The notes: generated by a model from the letters alone, not told the origin. A stretch of 34,444 bases of DNA from JBOFCO01 sp051646105 (GCA_051646105.1 JBOFCO010000082.1:1-34444); one strand, 5' to 3'. Counted from the stretch's first letter, positions 16,059 to 25,998 are shown. Numbers and translations: made by a program.

Positions 16059-17270
16059 ATGGCCACAAGCGCAGAACGCAGCATCGGTGACAGCGCAGGT
16101 TTGCGCGGGTCGAACCAAAGCGGCATGCGCGCCTATAACGAAAGGCTCGTGCTGTCGCTTGTCCGTCAAAGCCCGCTGTCGAAATCCGATATTGCCCGGA
16201 TCACGGGGCTTTCCGCGCAGACCGTTTCTGTCATCATGCGGGCGCTGGAATCTGACGGCCTGCTGATCCGGGGGGAGCCGATCCGGGGAAAGATCGGGCA
16301 GCCTTCGGTGCCGATGTCGCTGGCAGCGGACGGGGCCTATTTCTTTGGGCTCAAGATCGGCCGCCGCAGTGTCGACCTGACGCTTGTGGATTTTCTGGGT
16401 AACCCCGTCGGAACCTTGCGCGAAACCTATCGCTATCCAACCCCCGCCGCTGTCGTGGATTTTGTCCGCCAGTCCGTTCCCGGCCTGACCCGGACCCTTC
16501 CGAAGAAACTGCGCGACAGAGTGGCCGGGCTTGGTATCGCGATGCCGTTCCAGATGTGGCAATGGGCGCAGTATGTGGGCGCACCACAAGCCGACATGGA
16601 TGCCTGGCGAAACCATGACATCCAGGCCGAGATTACCGCAGCCTGCGATATTCCGGTCTTCCTTCAGAACGACGCCTCTGCCGCCTGTGGCGCCGAACTG
16701 GTGTTTGGCAAAGGCGAACGTCCGCGCGACTTCCTTTATTTCTACGTCGGGCACTTCATCGGCGGCGGGCTTGTGCTGAATGGCCAGCTTTACACAGGAC
16801 GAACCGGCAATGCCGCCGCAATCGGTTCGATGCCCGTTCCCGGACCGGATGGCGCGATGCGCCAGCTTATCAATGTCGCTTCGCTCGCCTCGCTCGAAAG
16901 CCGTCTGAATGACGCAGGAAAAAGCGGTGGACAGCTTTGGGAAGGACCTGACGGTTGGTCAATTCCGCCCGATATCCTGGATCAATGGCTCGAGGAAGCC
17001 GCGACCGGCCTTGCGCATGCGATCCTGTCGGCCTGCACCGTCATCGATCTGGAAGCGGTGATGATCGACGGCTGGTTACCCAAAGAGATACGCGCCGAAT
17101 TGACGGGCAGAACCGTTGCCCTGCTGGGCAAACTGAACCTGGCCGGAATCGACCCGCCCAATATCCGCGAAGGTTCGGTCGGCCCCGATGCGCGGACGCT
17201 GGGCGCAGCGGCCATTCCGCTGAGCCTGCGCTATCTTATTGACCAGACCGCCTTCATGAAATCGGCCTGA
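16059..17270 (+). CDS. ROK-family transcriptional regulator, FrcR-like
   Basis: About 403 residues. The N-terminal winged helix is visible as SKSDIARITGLSAQTVSVIM and the following RALESDGLL (residues 41-69), then a ROK sugar-kinase-like domain with FLQNDASAA (D205) and the glycine-rich GHFIGGGLVLNG. The position expected to hold the ROK zinc motif CxCGxxGC (about 255-280) contains no cysteine, so this regulator apparently lacks the structural zinc. It is divergent from frcBCA, so it is probably its repressor with fructose or a phosphorylated derivative as inducer (inference). The start is uncertain: ATG 16059, TTG 16047 behind GGGGGGAG, or GTG 15990. The stop lies three bases from the convergent pgm stop. 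Confidence 0.8.
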   Translation: MATSAERSIGDSAGLRGSNQSGMRAYNERLVLSLVRQSPLSKSDIARITGLSAQTVSVIMRALESDGLLIRGEPIRGKIGQPSVPMSLAADGAYFFGLKIGRRSVDLTLVDFLGNPVGTLRETYRYPTPAAVVDFVRQSVPGLTRTLPKKLRDRVAGLGIAMPFQMWQWAQYVGAPQADMDAWRNHDIQAEITAACDIPVFLQNDASAACGAELVFGKGERPRDFLYFYVGHFIGGGLVLNGQLYTGRTGNAAAIGSMPVPGPDGAMRQLINVASLASLESRLNDAGKSGGQLWEGPDGWSIPPDILDQWLEEAATGLAHAILSACTVIDLEAVMIDGWLPKEIRAELTGRTVALLGKLNLAGIDPPNIREGSVGPDARTLGAAAIPLSLRYLIDQTAFMKSA

Positions 17271-17280
17271 CGCTCAGGTC
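17264..17280. other. Palindrome carrying the two convergent stop codons of the regulator and pgm
   Basis: GGCCTGA-CGC-TCAGGTC folds into a 7-bp stem with one G-U pair and a three-base loop. The left TGA stops the ROK gene, and the right TCA is the pgm stop on the other strand. The two genes are separated by only the three loop bases, so any terminator must lie inside coding sequence or be this short stem. Confidence 0.4.
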
Positions 17281-18905
17281 GTCACATCCGGTTGGGTGCG
17301 CCCGGTGTGCTTTTCGATCTGCGCGACCGAATGTGCTGCACGGATGATCGGGCCAAGCGCCACCTGCGGATCAAGGCCAAGGTCGCCATTCCCCGGTTCA
17401 TAGCGTTCCAGATACAGCCGAAGCGTCGCACCTTCGGTTCCGGTGCCTGACAGGCGCAGTACAAACCGCGCTCCGTCCTCGAAAATCACCCGGACGCCCT
17501 GCCCTTTCGATACCGAACCATCGACCGGATCGCTGTAGGCGAAATCATCGGCGGCACTGACCTTGCGCCCTTCGATCACCGTGCCGGGCAAACCTGGCAG
17601 CTTGTCACGAAGCGCCGTCATCATCGCGTTGGCGGCCCCTGTTTCAATCGCCTCGAAGTCATGCCGGGAATAGTAGTTGCGACCGAACTTTTGCCAGTGT
17701 TCTGTAAGGATCTCCGCCACGCTTTCCTTGCGGGCCGCCAGCACGTTCAGCCACAGAAGAACGGCCCACAGCCCATCCTTTTCGCGCACATGATCCGATC
17801 CGGTGCCAAAGCTTTCCTCACCACAGATGGTGGCGCGGCCCGCATCCAGAAGGTTGCCAAAGAATTTCCATCCCGTCGGGGTTTCATGCGCCTCGACGCC
17901 CAACGATGCCGCCACACGGTCCGCCGCGCCTGAGGTAGGCATCGACCGCGCCACGCCTTTAAGTCCGGCACGATAACCGGGGGCAAGCTGGATATTGGCG
18001 GCAAGCACGGCAAGGCTGTCGGACGGGCTGACATAGGTGTTTTGCCCGACGATCATGTTGCGATCGCCGTCGCCATCCGATGCCGCCCCGAAATCGGGGG
18101 CATGGGCACCGAACATCTCATCCATCAGTTCCTTGGCCCAGACCGGGTTCGGGTCAGGATGCATGCCGCCGAAATCTGGCAGCGGCGTACCATGCACAAC
18201 CGTGCCCTTCGCGGCCCCCAGCCGGTTTTCCAGTATCTCTGTCGCATAAGGGCCGGTCACGGCACACATCGCGTCGAAACGCATACGGAAGCCCGCAGCA
18301 AACATCGACCGGATCGCGGGGAAATCGAACAGGCTTTCCATCAGCGCGGCATAATCTGCAACAGGATCAACCACGTCGACGACCATTTCGCCCAAGCCGG
18401 CACGCCCGATCTTCGCCAGATCAATATCGGGCGCTTCGGCGATGCGATATTCCGTCAGGGTTTTCGTGTGACCGAACATGGCCTCTGTCACTGCTTCCGG
18501 TGCAGGACCGCCATTGGCCATGTTGAATTTGACACCGAAATCCTCGTCCGGGCCGCCGGGGTTGTGGCTGGCTGACATGATGATGCCGCCGTCGGTCTTG
18601 TTCAGGCGGATCAGGTGGCTGGCTGCCGGGGTGGACAGCAGTGCATTCCGTCCGACAATAACCCGTTTGGCACCTTGCGCGGCAGCCATTTTCAGGATGG
18701 TCTGCGCCGCCGCTTCGTTGAAAAAGCGCCCGTCGCCGCCAAGGACCAGCACCTTGCCGGCTACACCACCGATCCCGTCAAAGATTGCCTGCACGAAATT
18801 TTCCAGAAAATGCGGCTGCATGAACACCCGTGTTTTCTTGCGCAGGCCCGAGGTGCCGGGGCGCTGACCTTCAAACGGGGTGGTGGCGACGGTAAGGATA
18901 CGCAT
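17274..18905 (-). CDS. pgm: Phosphoglucomutase (alpha-D-glucose-1,6-bisphosphate type)
   Basis: A 543-residue enzyme interconverting glucose-1-P and glucose-6-P, linking glycogen and dTDP-sugar synthesis to glycolysis. The N-terminus FEGQRPGTSGLRKKTRVF and the phosphoserine loop SASHNPGG (reactive serine S113) are the eukaryote-like PGM1 form, the same type found at the end of the Agrobacterium glg operon. The metal loop DGDGDRN is also present. It starts at ATG 18905 behind GAGAGG, nine bases after glgX, and is therefore the last gene of the glg operon. It converges on the ROK regulator gene with a three-base gap. Confidence 0.93.
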   Translation of the reverse strand: MRILTVATTPFEGQRPGTSGLRKKTRVFMQPHFLENFVQAIFDGIGGVAGKVLVLGGDGRFFNEAAAQTILKMAAAQGAKRVIVGRNALLSTPAASHLIRLNKTDGGIIMSASHNPGGPDEDFGVKFNMANGGPAPEAVTEAMFGHTKTLTEYRIAEAPDIDLAKIGRAGLGEMVVDVVDPVADYAALMESLFDFPAIRSMFAAGFRMRFDAMCAVTGPYATEILENRLGAAKGTVVHGTPLPDFGGMHPDPNPVWAKELMDEMFGAHAPDFGAASDGDGDRNMIVGQNTYVSPSDSLAVLAANIQLAPGYRAGLKGVARSMPTSGAADRVAASLGVEAHETPTGWKFFGNLLDAGRATICGEESFGTGSDHVREKDGLWAVLLWLNVLAARKESVAEILTEHWQKFGRNYYSRHDFEAIETGAANAMMTALRDKLPGLPGTVIEGRKVSAADDFAYSDPVDGSVSKGQGVRVIFEDGARFVLRLSGTGTEGATLRLYLERYEPGNGDLGLDPQVALGPIIRAAHSVAQIEKHTGRTQPDVTT

Positions 18906-18914
18906 GAGAACCTC

Positions 18915-21032
18915 TCAGGGCTTGAGGCGCGCAAAGACCATGACAGAGGTCGCAGGCGCGGTGACTTCCGGGGTGGGGACAGCTTCGGCGGGTGTGGCGG
19001 GCCTGGTGGTATCCAGCACCATCTGCCACCGACCGTTGGAAAGCGACGGCAGCTTGATCGAAATATCACCGCCCGCATTGAACACGGCAAAAATCACGTC
19101 ATCGCTGTGCAGACCTTCAGCCCCCTCGGCCGACATCCGCATCTCGACACAAAGTGTTTTCCAGTTCGGGTCATGCCAGTCGCCGGGCTGTGGTGAGGTG
19201 CCGTCGGGCCGCCACCATTGCAGATCGGGCTTGCCGTCGGAGTCACGTATGTTGCTGTGCAGGAAGCCACGCTGCCGCAGCACCGGATGGGCGCGGCGCA
19301 ATGCCGTGAGACGCTGACAGAACGCCAGAAAGGCCGTGTCGCCCTTTTCCCAGTTGATCCAGCCGATGGGATTGTCCTGGGCATAGGCATTGTTGTTGCC
19401 ATCCTGCGAATTGCCTACCTCATCGCCCGCAAGCATCATTGGCGTGCCCTGCGACAGAAGCAGCGTGGCCATCAGGTTGCGGCGGCGCAGGGACCGTGCG
19501 GCAAGGATCGCGGCATCCTTCGTCGACCCCTCCACCCCCGCGTTGTCAGAGTGATTGTCGTTCGTGCCGTCGCGATTGTCCTCGCCATTGGCAAGGTTGT
19601 GCTTGGCGACAAAACTGACCAGATCGGTAAGGGTGAAACCGTCATGCGCTGTAAGAAAATTCACCGAAGCCGTCGCCGCCCGCCCGTCGCGGTCGAAAAG
19701 CTCTGCCGAGCCCAGCAGCCGTTTCGACAGATCGGCGGTCATCAGGGCATCGCCCCGCCAGAATCTTCGTACGCCGTCACGGAAGCGGTCGTTCCATTCC
19801 ATGAACGGATGCGGCCAATTACCAAGCTGGTAGCCCCCAGGCCCGATGTCCCAAGGTTCGGCGATCAGCTTGACCCGACCCAGAACCGGGTCCTGACGGA
19901 TCGCATCCATGAAGCCGCCGCCCGGATCAAAGCCGTGCATCTCGCGGGCCAGCACGCTGGCCAGATCGAAGCGGAAGCCATCGACATGCATGACTTCGAC
20001 CCAATAACGCAGGCTGTCCATGACCATCCGCAAAACCATGGGATGTGACAGGTTCAGCGTGTTGCCTGTGCCAGTGTAGTTTTCATAGTGCCGACCGCCA
20101 TTCGTCAGCCGGTAATAGGATCGGTTGTCCAACCCCCGGAACGACAGGGTCGGGCCCTGTTCATCACCCTCGCCGGTATGGTTGTAGACCACGTCAAGCA
20201 GCACCTCGATTCCGGCGTGATGGAACCGGCGCACCATGGTCTGAAATTCCCAGACCGCGTTCTGCGACATGTATCGCGGTTCGGGGGCAAAAAAGCCGAT
20301 GGTCTGATAGCCCCAGTAATTGCGCAATCCTCGCGCTATCAGGAAGCGGTCATCGATAAAGGCATGAACCGGCAAAAGTTCCACCGCCGTCACACCCAGC
20401 TTTGTCAGGTGGTCCAGCACGGGTTCCGAAGACAGGCCAAGGTAAGTGCCGCGCAGCCCGCGATCCACGCCGGGATACTGCGCTGTCATGCCCTTGACAT
20501 GTGTTTCGTAGATCAAGCTTTCGGCAATTGCGGTGCGTGGAGCACGGTCGCCTGCCCATTGAAAGCTGGGGTCAACCACCACCGATTTCGGCATGGCAAA
20601 GGCACTGTCACGCGTATCGAACGACAGGTCAGCGCGCGGGCTGCCGATGCGGTAACCCATCAGCGCGTCCGACCATTTCAACCTGCCGCCAAGCTGCTTG
20701 GCATAGGGATCAAGCAACAGCTTGTTCGGGTTGAAGCGCTGGCCCGCCTCGGGCGCATAGGGGCCATGGGCGCGGAACCCGTAATGCGTTCCGGGTGGCA
20801 AACCGCCCAGATGCATATGCCAGACATCACCATCGCGTTCATGGAAGGGAATGCGCGCCAGCTCCCGACGGCCATCTTCGGAAAACAGGCACAGGTCGAT
20901 CTTTTGCGCATTGGCCGAGAAAACGGCGAAGTTCACACCTTCTCCATCGAAGGTCGCGCCTAGTGGCCAGGGACGGCCCGCCGTGACGGGATGATTGGAA
21001 AGCCGTGCCGGAAGCACGCCAAGCGCGGTCAT
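18915..21032 (-). CDS. glgX: Glycogen debranching enzyme (isoamylase type)
   Basis: A 705-residue GH13 enzyme that cleaves alpha-1,6 branches of limit dextrins left by GlgP. An N-terminal CBM48-like domain (GATFDGEGVNFAVFSANA) precedes the catalytic barrel with DVVYNHT, HVDGFRFDLASVL (nucleophile D356), LIAEPWD (acid/base E392) and FLTAHDGF. The length is near 700, as usual for TreX/GlgX proteins. Its ATG overlaps the glgA stop (ATGA), so the two are translationally coupled. All catalytic residues are present. Confidence 0.93.
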   Translation of the reverse strand: MTALGVLPARLSNHPVTAGRPWPLGATFDGEGVNFAVFSANAQKIDLCLFSEDGRRELARIPFHERDGDVWHMHLGGLPPGTHYGFRAHGPYAPEAGQRFNPNKLLLDPYAKQLGGRLKWSDALMGYRIGSPRADLSFDTRDSAFAMPKSVVVDPSFQWAGDRAPRTAIAESLIYETHVKGMTAQYPGVDRGLRGTYLGLSSEPVLDHLTKLGVTAVELLPVHAFIDDRFLIARGLRNYWGYQTIGFFAPEPRYMSQNAVWEFQTMVRRFHHAGIEVLLDVVYNHTGEGDEQGPTLSFRGLDNRSYYRLTNGGRHYENYTGTGNTLNLSHPMVLRMVMDSLRYWVEVMHVDGFRFDLASVLAREMHGFDPGGGFMDAIRQDPVLGRVKLIAEPWDIGPGGYQLGNWPHPFMEWNDRFRDGVRRFWRGDALMTADLSKRLLGSAELFDRDGRAATASVNFLTAHDGFTLTDLVSFVAKHNLANGEDNRDGTNDNHSDNAGVEGSTKDAAILAARSLRRRNLMATLLLSQGTPMMLAGDEVGNSQDGNNNAYAQDNPIGWINWEKGDTAFLAFCQRLTALRRAHPVLRQRGFLHSNIRDSDGKPDLQWWRPDGTSPQPGDWHDPNWKTLCVEMRMSAEGAEGLHSDDVIFAVFNAGGDISIKLPSLSNGRWQMVLDTTRPATPAEAVPTPEVTAPATSVMVFARLKP

Positions 21033-22465
21033 GCCGAAATGCCACCGGTGTAAAGTGCCGCATAGGCGCTGGCAGAGGCCGCCCAGTCGACCGGCTGTTT
21101 CATCGCGTTGCGCTGAAGCATCGCCCAGGCCTTCGGGTCGGCATACAGCATCGAAAGCCTGCGCAACGCCTGTCCAAACGCCGTGGCATCGGTCGGGTGG
21201 AAGGTGATGCCTGTCGCCACGCCCGCAGACATCGCTGCGGGATTGGCCGTTACAACAGTGTCGGCCAGTCCGCCGGTCGCCGCGACAACCGGGATGGTAC
21301 CATAACGCAGGCCGTACATCTGCGTCAGCCCACAGGGTTCAAACCGGGACGGCACCAGAACGGCATCACCACCGCCGAACATGCGGTGGCTCAACCCTTC
21401 GTCATAACCGATGTGCAGACCCACCCGGCCGGGGAACTGCCAGGCTGCGTGGCGCATCGCCTCTTCCAGCGCCGGATCGCCGGACCCGAGCACAGCCAAC
21501 CCGCCGCCCGCCTCGATGAATCCGGGCAGAACAGCGGGAAGCAGATCGATGCCTTTCTGATGGGTCAGTCGGCTGACGATGATCGCCAGCGGGCCGGGCA
21601 CATCGCCCATGTTGAATTCTGCCAGCAGAGCCTTGCGGTTTTCGGCCTTTTTCCGCATGATTCTGGCGGAATAGGCGGTGATTTCTTCGTCAGCTTCCGG
21701 GTTCCAGACGGCTGTATCGACGCCGTTCAGAATGCCATGCACCCGGTCTGCGCGCTGTGCGATGATCCCTTCCAGCCCCATGCCAAATTCCGGGCGCATC
21801 AGTTCCTCGGCATAGGTCGGGCTGACGGTGGTGATGACATCCGCCGTGACCAGCGCTGCCTTGAGCGAAGACAGCTGCCCCCAGTACTCCAGCGCACCGG
21901 CATGGAATTCATGCGGCGGCAGCCGCAGGGCATGGATCAGATGACCCGGCGCCCAGCCCTGAAACGCGATATTGTGCACCGTGATAACACTGCGCTTCTG
22001 GCTGCCGGAATACCGCAGATAGGCGGGCGCAAACCCGCCCTGCCAGTCATGGGCGTGCAGGACATCGGGCATCCAGCCATCGGATAGTCCCGCCTGCATG
22101 ATTTGGGCTGCAACCCAGCTAAGTGCGCCAAAGCGGATCGGGTTGTCGGGGTGATCGCCCTGCGGCCCGTTGTAGATGCCGCCATCGCGGTCATACAGAT
22201 GGGGCGCATCCAGCAGCAGCATGTCGATGCCTTCGATCCTGCCCGACAACACCTGCCCCGGCGCCCCGAACAGATCATCGTTGGCCCAAACCTGGGCCAT
22301 GCCGTCAAGATGCTTGCGGATGCTGCGATAGGCCGGCATCAGCACCCGCATGTCCCAGCCGATGGGCGCAAGGGCGGCGGGCAGGGCCCCCACGACATCG
22401 GCCAGACCGCCGGTCTTGACCAGCGGCACACATTCCGATGCGACCGAGAGAACCTTGCCCGCCAT
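21029..22465 (-). CDS. glgA: Glycogen synthase (ADP-glucose)
   Basis: A 478-residue GT5 glycosyltransferase that extends alpha-1,4-glucan from ADP-glucose. The N-terminal ADP-glucose loop K17-T-G-G-L-A-D (VKTGGLADV) is present. Further conserved stretches are VLHAHDWQGGFAPAYLR, TVHNIAFQG, ILNGVDTAVWNPEAD, IVSRLTHQKGIDLL and VPSRFEPCGLTQMYGLRYGT, which contains the catalytic glutamate region of GT5 enzymes. The length is standard. It is placed between glgC (20 bases upstream) and glgX (overlap). Confidence 0.95.
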   Translation of the reverse strand: MAGKVLSVASECVPLVKTGGLADVVGALPAALAPIGWDMRVLMPAYRSIRKHLDGMAQVWANDDLFGAPGQVLSGRIEGIDMLLLDAPHLYDRDGGIYNGPQGDHPDNPIRFGALSWVAAQIMQAGLSDGWMPDVLHAHDWQGGFAPAYLRYSGSQKRSVITVHNIAFQGWAPGHLIHALRLPPHEFHAGALEYWGQLSSLKAALVTADVITTVSPTYAEELMRPEFGMGLEGIIAQRADRVHGILNGVDTAVWNPEADEEITAYSARIMRKKAENRKALLAEFNMGDVPGPLAIIVSRLTHQKGIDLLPAVLPGFIEAGGGLAVLGSGDPALEEAMRHAAWQFPGRVGLHIGYDEGLSHRMFGGGDAVLVPSRFEPCGLTQMYGLRYGTIPVVAATGGLADTVVTANPAAMSAGVATGITFHPTDATAFGQALRRLSMLYADPKAWAMLQRNAMKQPVDWAASASAYAALYTGGISA

Positions 22466-22485
22466 ATCCGCCTTCCCGCTGTAGC

Positions 22486-23757
22486 TTACCCGAGCGCCTT
22501 CGCCCTCTGGTCAAGCATATCCTGCGTTATCAGCACAATACCGGAATCGGTGCGGCGGAACCATTTTGTGTCTGCTTCCGCATCTTCGCCCACAACCAGC
22601 CCTTCCGGGATGATTACGCCACGGTCGATCACGCAGTTCTTCAGCTGTGCCTTGCGGTGCACGGTCACATAAGGCAGCGCGACAACATATTCGAGCGACG
22701 AGAAGCTGTGCGACCGCACACCCGTAAACAGCAGCGAATTGCGCACTTCCGAACCGGACACGATGCAATCACCTGACACGAGTGACGAAATCGCCGAACC
22801 CCTGCGGCCGTCTTCGTCATGGATGAACTTGGCGGGGGGGACCAGTTCGGCATAGGTCCAGATCGGCCAGGAGCTGTCATAGATATCCAGCTTCGGGACA
22901 AAGTCGGTCAGATCGATATTGGCCTGCCAGAAGGCATCGATCGTTCCCACATCCCGCCAGTAGGGTTCGGTTTCCAGCCCCGCCTTGACGCAACTGTCGG
23001 AAAACCTGTGCGCCACTGCCTTGCCGTTCTTCACAATCTCGGGGATCAGATCGAAACCGAAATCATGGCTGGAATTGTCATCAGCCATGTCGCGCTGCAG
23101 CAGGTCGCGCAGGAATGCCCAGTCAAAGACATAGATGCCCATCGAGGCCAGCGCATGATCCGGATCGCCAGGGATGGACGGAGGATTCTTCGGCTTTTCC
23201 AGAAAATCGGTGATGCGCATGGTCTTGTCGACATGCATCACACCGAATGCGGTCGCCTCCATCCTTGGCACGGTCAGGCAACCGATGGTCACATCCGCGC
23301 CGCTGTCGACATGCTGGCGCAGCATCACCTCGTAGTCCATTTTATAGATATGGTCACCCGCCAGAACGACCACAAATTTCACATCGTAGCTGTCGATGAT
23401 GTCGATGTTCTGCGCCACGGCATCGGCGGTGCCGCGATACCAGTTCACTTCGTCCATGCGCTGCGATGCAGGCAGGATATCCAGATATTCGTTGCGTTCC
23501 GCCCTAAAGAAGTTCCATCCGCGCTGAACGTGACGGATCAGTGAATGCGCTTTGTACTGCGTGGCAATGGCCATCTTGCGGATACCGGAGTTCAGCGCGT
23601 TCGACAGGGCAAAGTCGATGATCCGGGTCTTGCCGCCAAAATAGACCGCAGGCTTGGCGCGGCGGTCCGTCAGTTCCTTCAGGCGCGACCCGCGACCGCC
23701 CGCCAGGACGAAAGCCATGGCCTGCGACGACAGGCGCGCATTCGGTTTTGGTTGCAT
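22486..23757 (-). CDS. glgC: Glucose-1-phosphate adenylyltransferase (ADP-glucose pyrophosphorylase)
   Basis: A 423-residue enzyme making ADP-glucose from glucose-1-P and ATP, the controlled step of glycogen synthesis. The nucleotide loop AGGRGSRLKELT (residues 19-30), RAKPAVYFGGK (33-43) and the LAGDHIYKMDY segment are clear. The C-terminal left-handed beta-helix region ends in GVIIPEGLVVGEDAEAD. The start ATG 23757 has GGGAGGG upstream. In Rhodobacter-type bacteria this enzyme is activated by fructose-6-P and pyruvate (family knowledge), which would tie storage to the fructose importer nearby. It competes with RmlA for glucose-1-P. Confidence 0.95.
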   Translation of the reverse strand: MQPKPNARLSSQAMAFVLAGGRGSRLKELTDRRAKPAVYFGGKTRIIDFALSNALNSGIRKMAIATQYKAHSLIRHVQRGWNFFRAERNEYLDILPASQRMDEVNWYRGTADAVAQNIDIIDSYDVKFVVVLAGDHIYKMDYEVMLRQHVDSGADVTIGCLTVPRMEATAFGVMHVDKTMRITDFLEKPKNPPSIPGDPDHALASMGIYVFDWAFLRDLLQRDMADDNSSHDFGFDLIPEIVKNGKAVAHRFSDSCVKAGLETEPYWRDVGTIDAFWQANIDLTDFVPKLDIYDSSWPIWTYAELVPPAKFIHDEDGRRGSAISSLVSGDCIVSGSEVRNSLLFTGVRSHSFSSLEYVVALPYVTVHRKAQLKNCVIDRGVIIPEGLVVGEDAEADTKWFRRTDSGIVLITQDMLDQRAKALG

Positions 23758-23784
23758 CGTATCCCTCCCTGGATCGATCGCAGG

Positions 23785-25986
23785 TCAGCCCTGCATGAAG
23801 ATGACCGCTGACAAGGGCGGCAGTGTTATTGCGGCAGATTGCTTCTGCCCGTGCCATGGCGTCGGTTCCGCCGTAACGCCGCCGCCGTTGCCGCGATTGC
23901 CGCCACCGTAAATTGCGGCATCGGTGTTCAGCACTTCTTTCCAGTGCCCGGCGTCAGGCAGGCCTACGCGATAGCCCTGCCGCTCTACCGGGGTGAAGTT
24001 CAGCGCAACGACCACTTTCGGATCTTTCGGCCCACCCTTGCGCACAAAGGCGTAGATCGAGTTTTCGGCGTCGTTCGCTTCCAGCCAGTCGAAACCTTCG
24101 GGCCTTGTGTCATTGACATGCAGCGCGGGGGTGCCGCGATAAAGCGCGTTCAGGTCGCGAACCAGCGACTGCATGCCTTTGTGTTCAGCGATGTCCAGAA
24201 GATGCCAGTCAAGGCTGCGGGCCTGGTTCCATTCCTGCCCCTGGGCGAATTCCTGCCCCATGAACAGAAGCTTCTTGCCCGGATGCGACCACATGAAACC
24301 GTAATAGGCGCGCAGGTTGGCGAACTTTTCCCAGCCATCCCCCGGCATCTTGGCGATCATGCTGCCCTTGCCATGCACCACCTCATCATGGCTGATCGGC
24401 AAGATGTAGTTTTCAGACCAGGCGTAGTGCAGGCCAAAGGTCATCTGGTGGTGATGATACTTCCGATGGACCGGTTCCTTGTGCATGTAGGACAGGGTGT
24501 CGTTCATCCAGCCCATGTTCCACTTGTAACCGAAACCCAGGCCACCATGATCGACCGGGCGTGATACGCCGGAAAAAGCAGTGCTTTCCTCGGCCACCGT
24601 CACGATGCCGGGCACCTCGCCATAGCTGACCTTGTTCATGTTTTGCAGCAGGGCGATCGCCTCATAGTTCTCGCGTCCGCCATCACGGTTGGGAACCCAC
24701 TGCCCTTCCTGTCGCGAATAGTCGCGGTACAACATGGATGCCACGGCATCCACACGCAGGCCGTCCAGATGATACTCCTCCAGCCAGTAAAGAGCGTTGG
24801 AGATCAGATAGTTGGAAACCTCGACCCGGCCGTAGTTGTAGATCAGGGTGTTCCAGTCCTGATGGAAACCTTCCTTGGGATCAGCATGTTCGTAAAGTGC
24901 AGTTCCGTCAAAGCGGCCCAGCCCGTGCTGGTCGGTCGGGAAGTGACCCGGCACCCAGTCGAGCAGAATGCCAAGGCCCTTCTTGTGGGCTGCCTCGACA
25001 AAGCTTCGGAATTCCGACGGCGTTCCATAGCGGATCGTGGGTGCGAACATGCCGACCGGCTGATAGCCCCATGAGCCGTCAAAAGGAAACTCGCTGATTG
25101 GCATCATCTCGATATGGGTGAAACCCATGTCGGCGGCATAGTCGACAAGCTGGCTGGCCAGTTCCAGATAGGACAAGGCGCGCGCGCCATTGTCGGCCTT
25201 GCGCCAGCTTCCCATATGTACTTCGTAGATCGACATAGGCGCGTCGATGGCATGCTTCTTCGCGCGCGATTTCATCCATGCGCCGTCGGACCACTTTGCG
25301 CCCGTGATGTCCCGCACCACAGATCCGGTGCGTGGCGGGTGTTCGGACCCGAACCCGACAGGATCGGCCTTCAGCGGCATCAGCGCGCCGCCATGGTCCC
25401 GGATTTCGTATTTGTAGATCGTACCTTCGCCAAGACCGGGGACAAACATCTCCCACACGCCGGTCGCCCCGCGGCGACGCATGGGATGACGGCGGCCATC
25501 CCAGATGTTGAAATCGCCAACCACCGATACACGGGATGCGTTCGGGGCCCAGACGGCGAAATGCACACCACGCACGCCTTCATGGGTAATGACATGCGCG
25601 CCAAGTGCCTGCCACATGCGGCGGTGCGTGCCTTCGCCCAGCAGGTATTCGTCCATCTCGCCCAAGACCGGACCGAACCGGAACGGATCGTCGAATTCCC
25701 AGGAGGAGTCTGCATTGCTGGCGGCAAGGCGGTAGTCAGCCTTTTTTGGCAACAGGCCCGCGAAAAGCCCGTCTGTACCCTGCACTTGTGACAGCGCCGT
25801 TTTTGATCGCCCATGAAGCGCTGTAACGTTTTCTGCCCCCGGCACAAACGCGGTCAGCAGCCATTTTTCACCTCGCTGGTGCAGCCCCAGAACCGAGAAC
25901 GGATCGCCGTGGGTGCCGCTGGCAATCGCCCGCGCGGTTCCTTCATCGACAAGTGTCTGAATTTCCGGCTGCGGGCGTTTTGCCAT
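23785..25986 (-). CDS. glgB: 1,4-alpha-glucan branching enzyme
   Basis: A 733-residue GH13 enzyme that introduces alpha-1,6 branches into glycogen. N-terminal CBM48 modules (FAVWAPNASRVSVVGDFN) precede the barrel with DWVPGHFPTD, HLDGLRVDAVASMLYRDY (nucleophile D413), TVAEESTAF (acid/base E466) and SHDEVVHGKGSM. The 53-residue D-E spacing equals that of the E. coli enzyme. Start ATG 25986 is preceded by GGGAGG. It sits 12 bases after glgP and 27 bases before glgC. The length matches the long (two-module) GlgB class. Confidence 0.95.
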   Translation of the reverse strand: MAKRPQPEIQTLVDEGTARAIASGTHGDPFSVLGLHQRGEKWLLTAFVPGAENVTALHGRSKTALSQVQGTDGLFAGLLPKKADYRLAASNADSSWEFDDPFRFGPVLGEMDEYLLGEGTHRRMWQALGAHVITHEGVRGVHFAVWAPNASRVSVVGDFNIWDGRRHPMRRRGATGVWEMFVPGLGEGTIYKYEIRDHGGALMPLKADPVGFGSEHPPRTGSVVRDITGAKWSDGAWMKSRAKKHAIDAPMSIYEVHMGSWRKADNGARALSYLELASQLVDYAADMGFTHIEMMPISEFPFDGSWGYQPVGMFAPTIRYGTPSEFRSFVEAAHKKGLGILLDWVPGHFPTDQHGLGRFDGTALYEHADPKEGFHQDWNTLIYNYGRVEVSNYLISNALYWLEEYHLDGLRVDAVASMLYRDYSRQEGQWVPNRDGGRENYEAIALLQNMNKVSYGEVPGIVTVAEESTAFSGVSRPVDHGGLGFGYKWNMGWMNDTLSYMHKEPVHRKYHHHQMTFGLHYAWSENYILPISHDEVVHGKGSMIAKMPGDGWEKFANLRAYYGFMWSHPGKKLLFMGQEFAQGQEWNQARSLDWHLLDIAEHKGMQSLVRDLNALYRGTPALHVNDTRPEGFDWLEANDAENSIYAFVRKGGPKDPKVVVALNFTPVERQGYRVGLPDAGHWKEVLNTDAAIYGGGNRGNGGGVTAEPTPWHGQKQSAAITLPPLSAVIFMQG

Positions 25987-25998
25987 CCGAGGTCCTCC

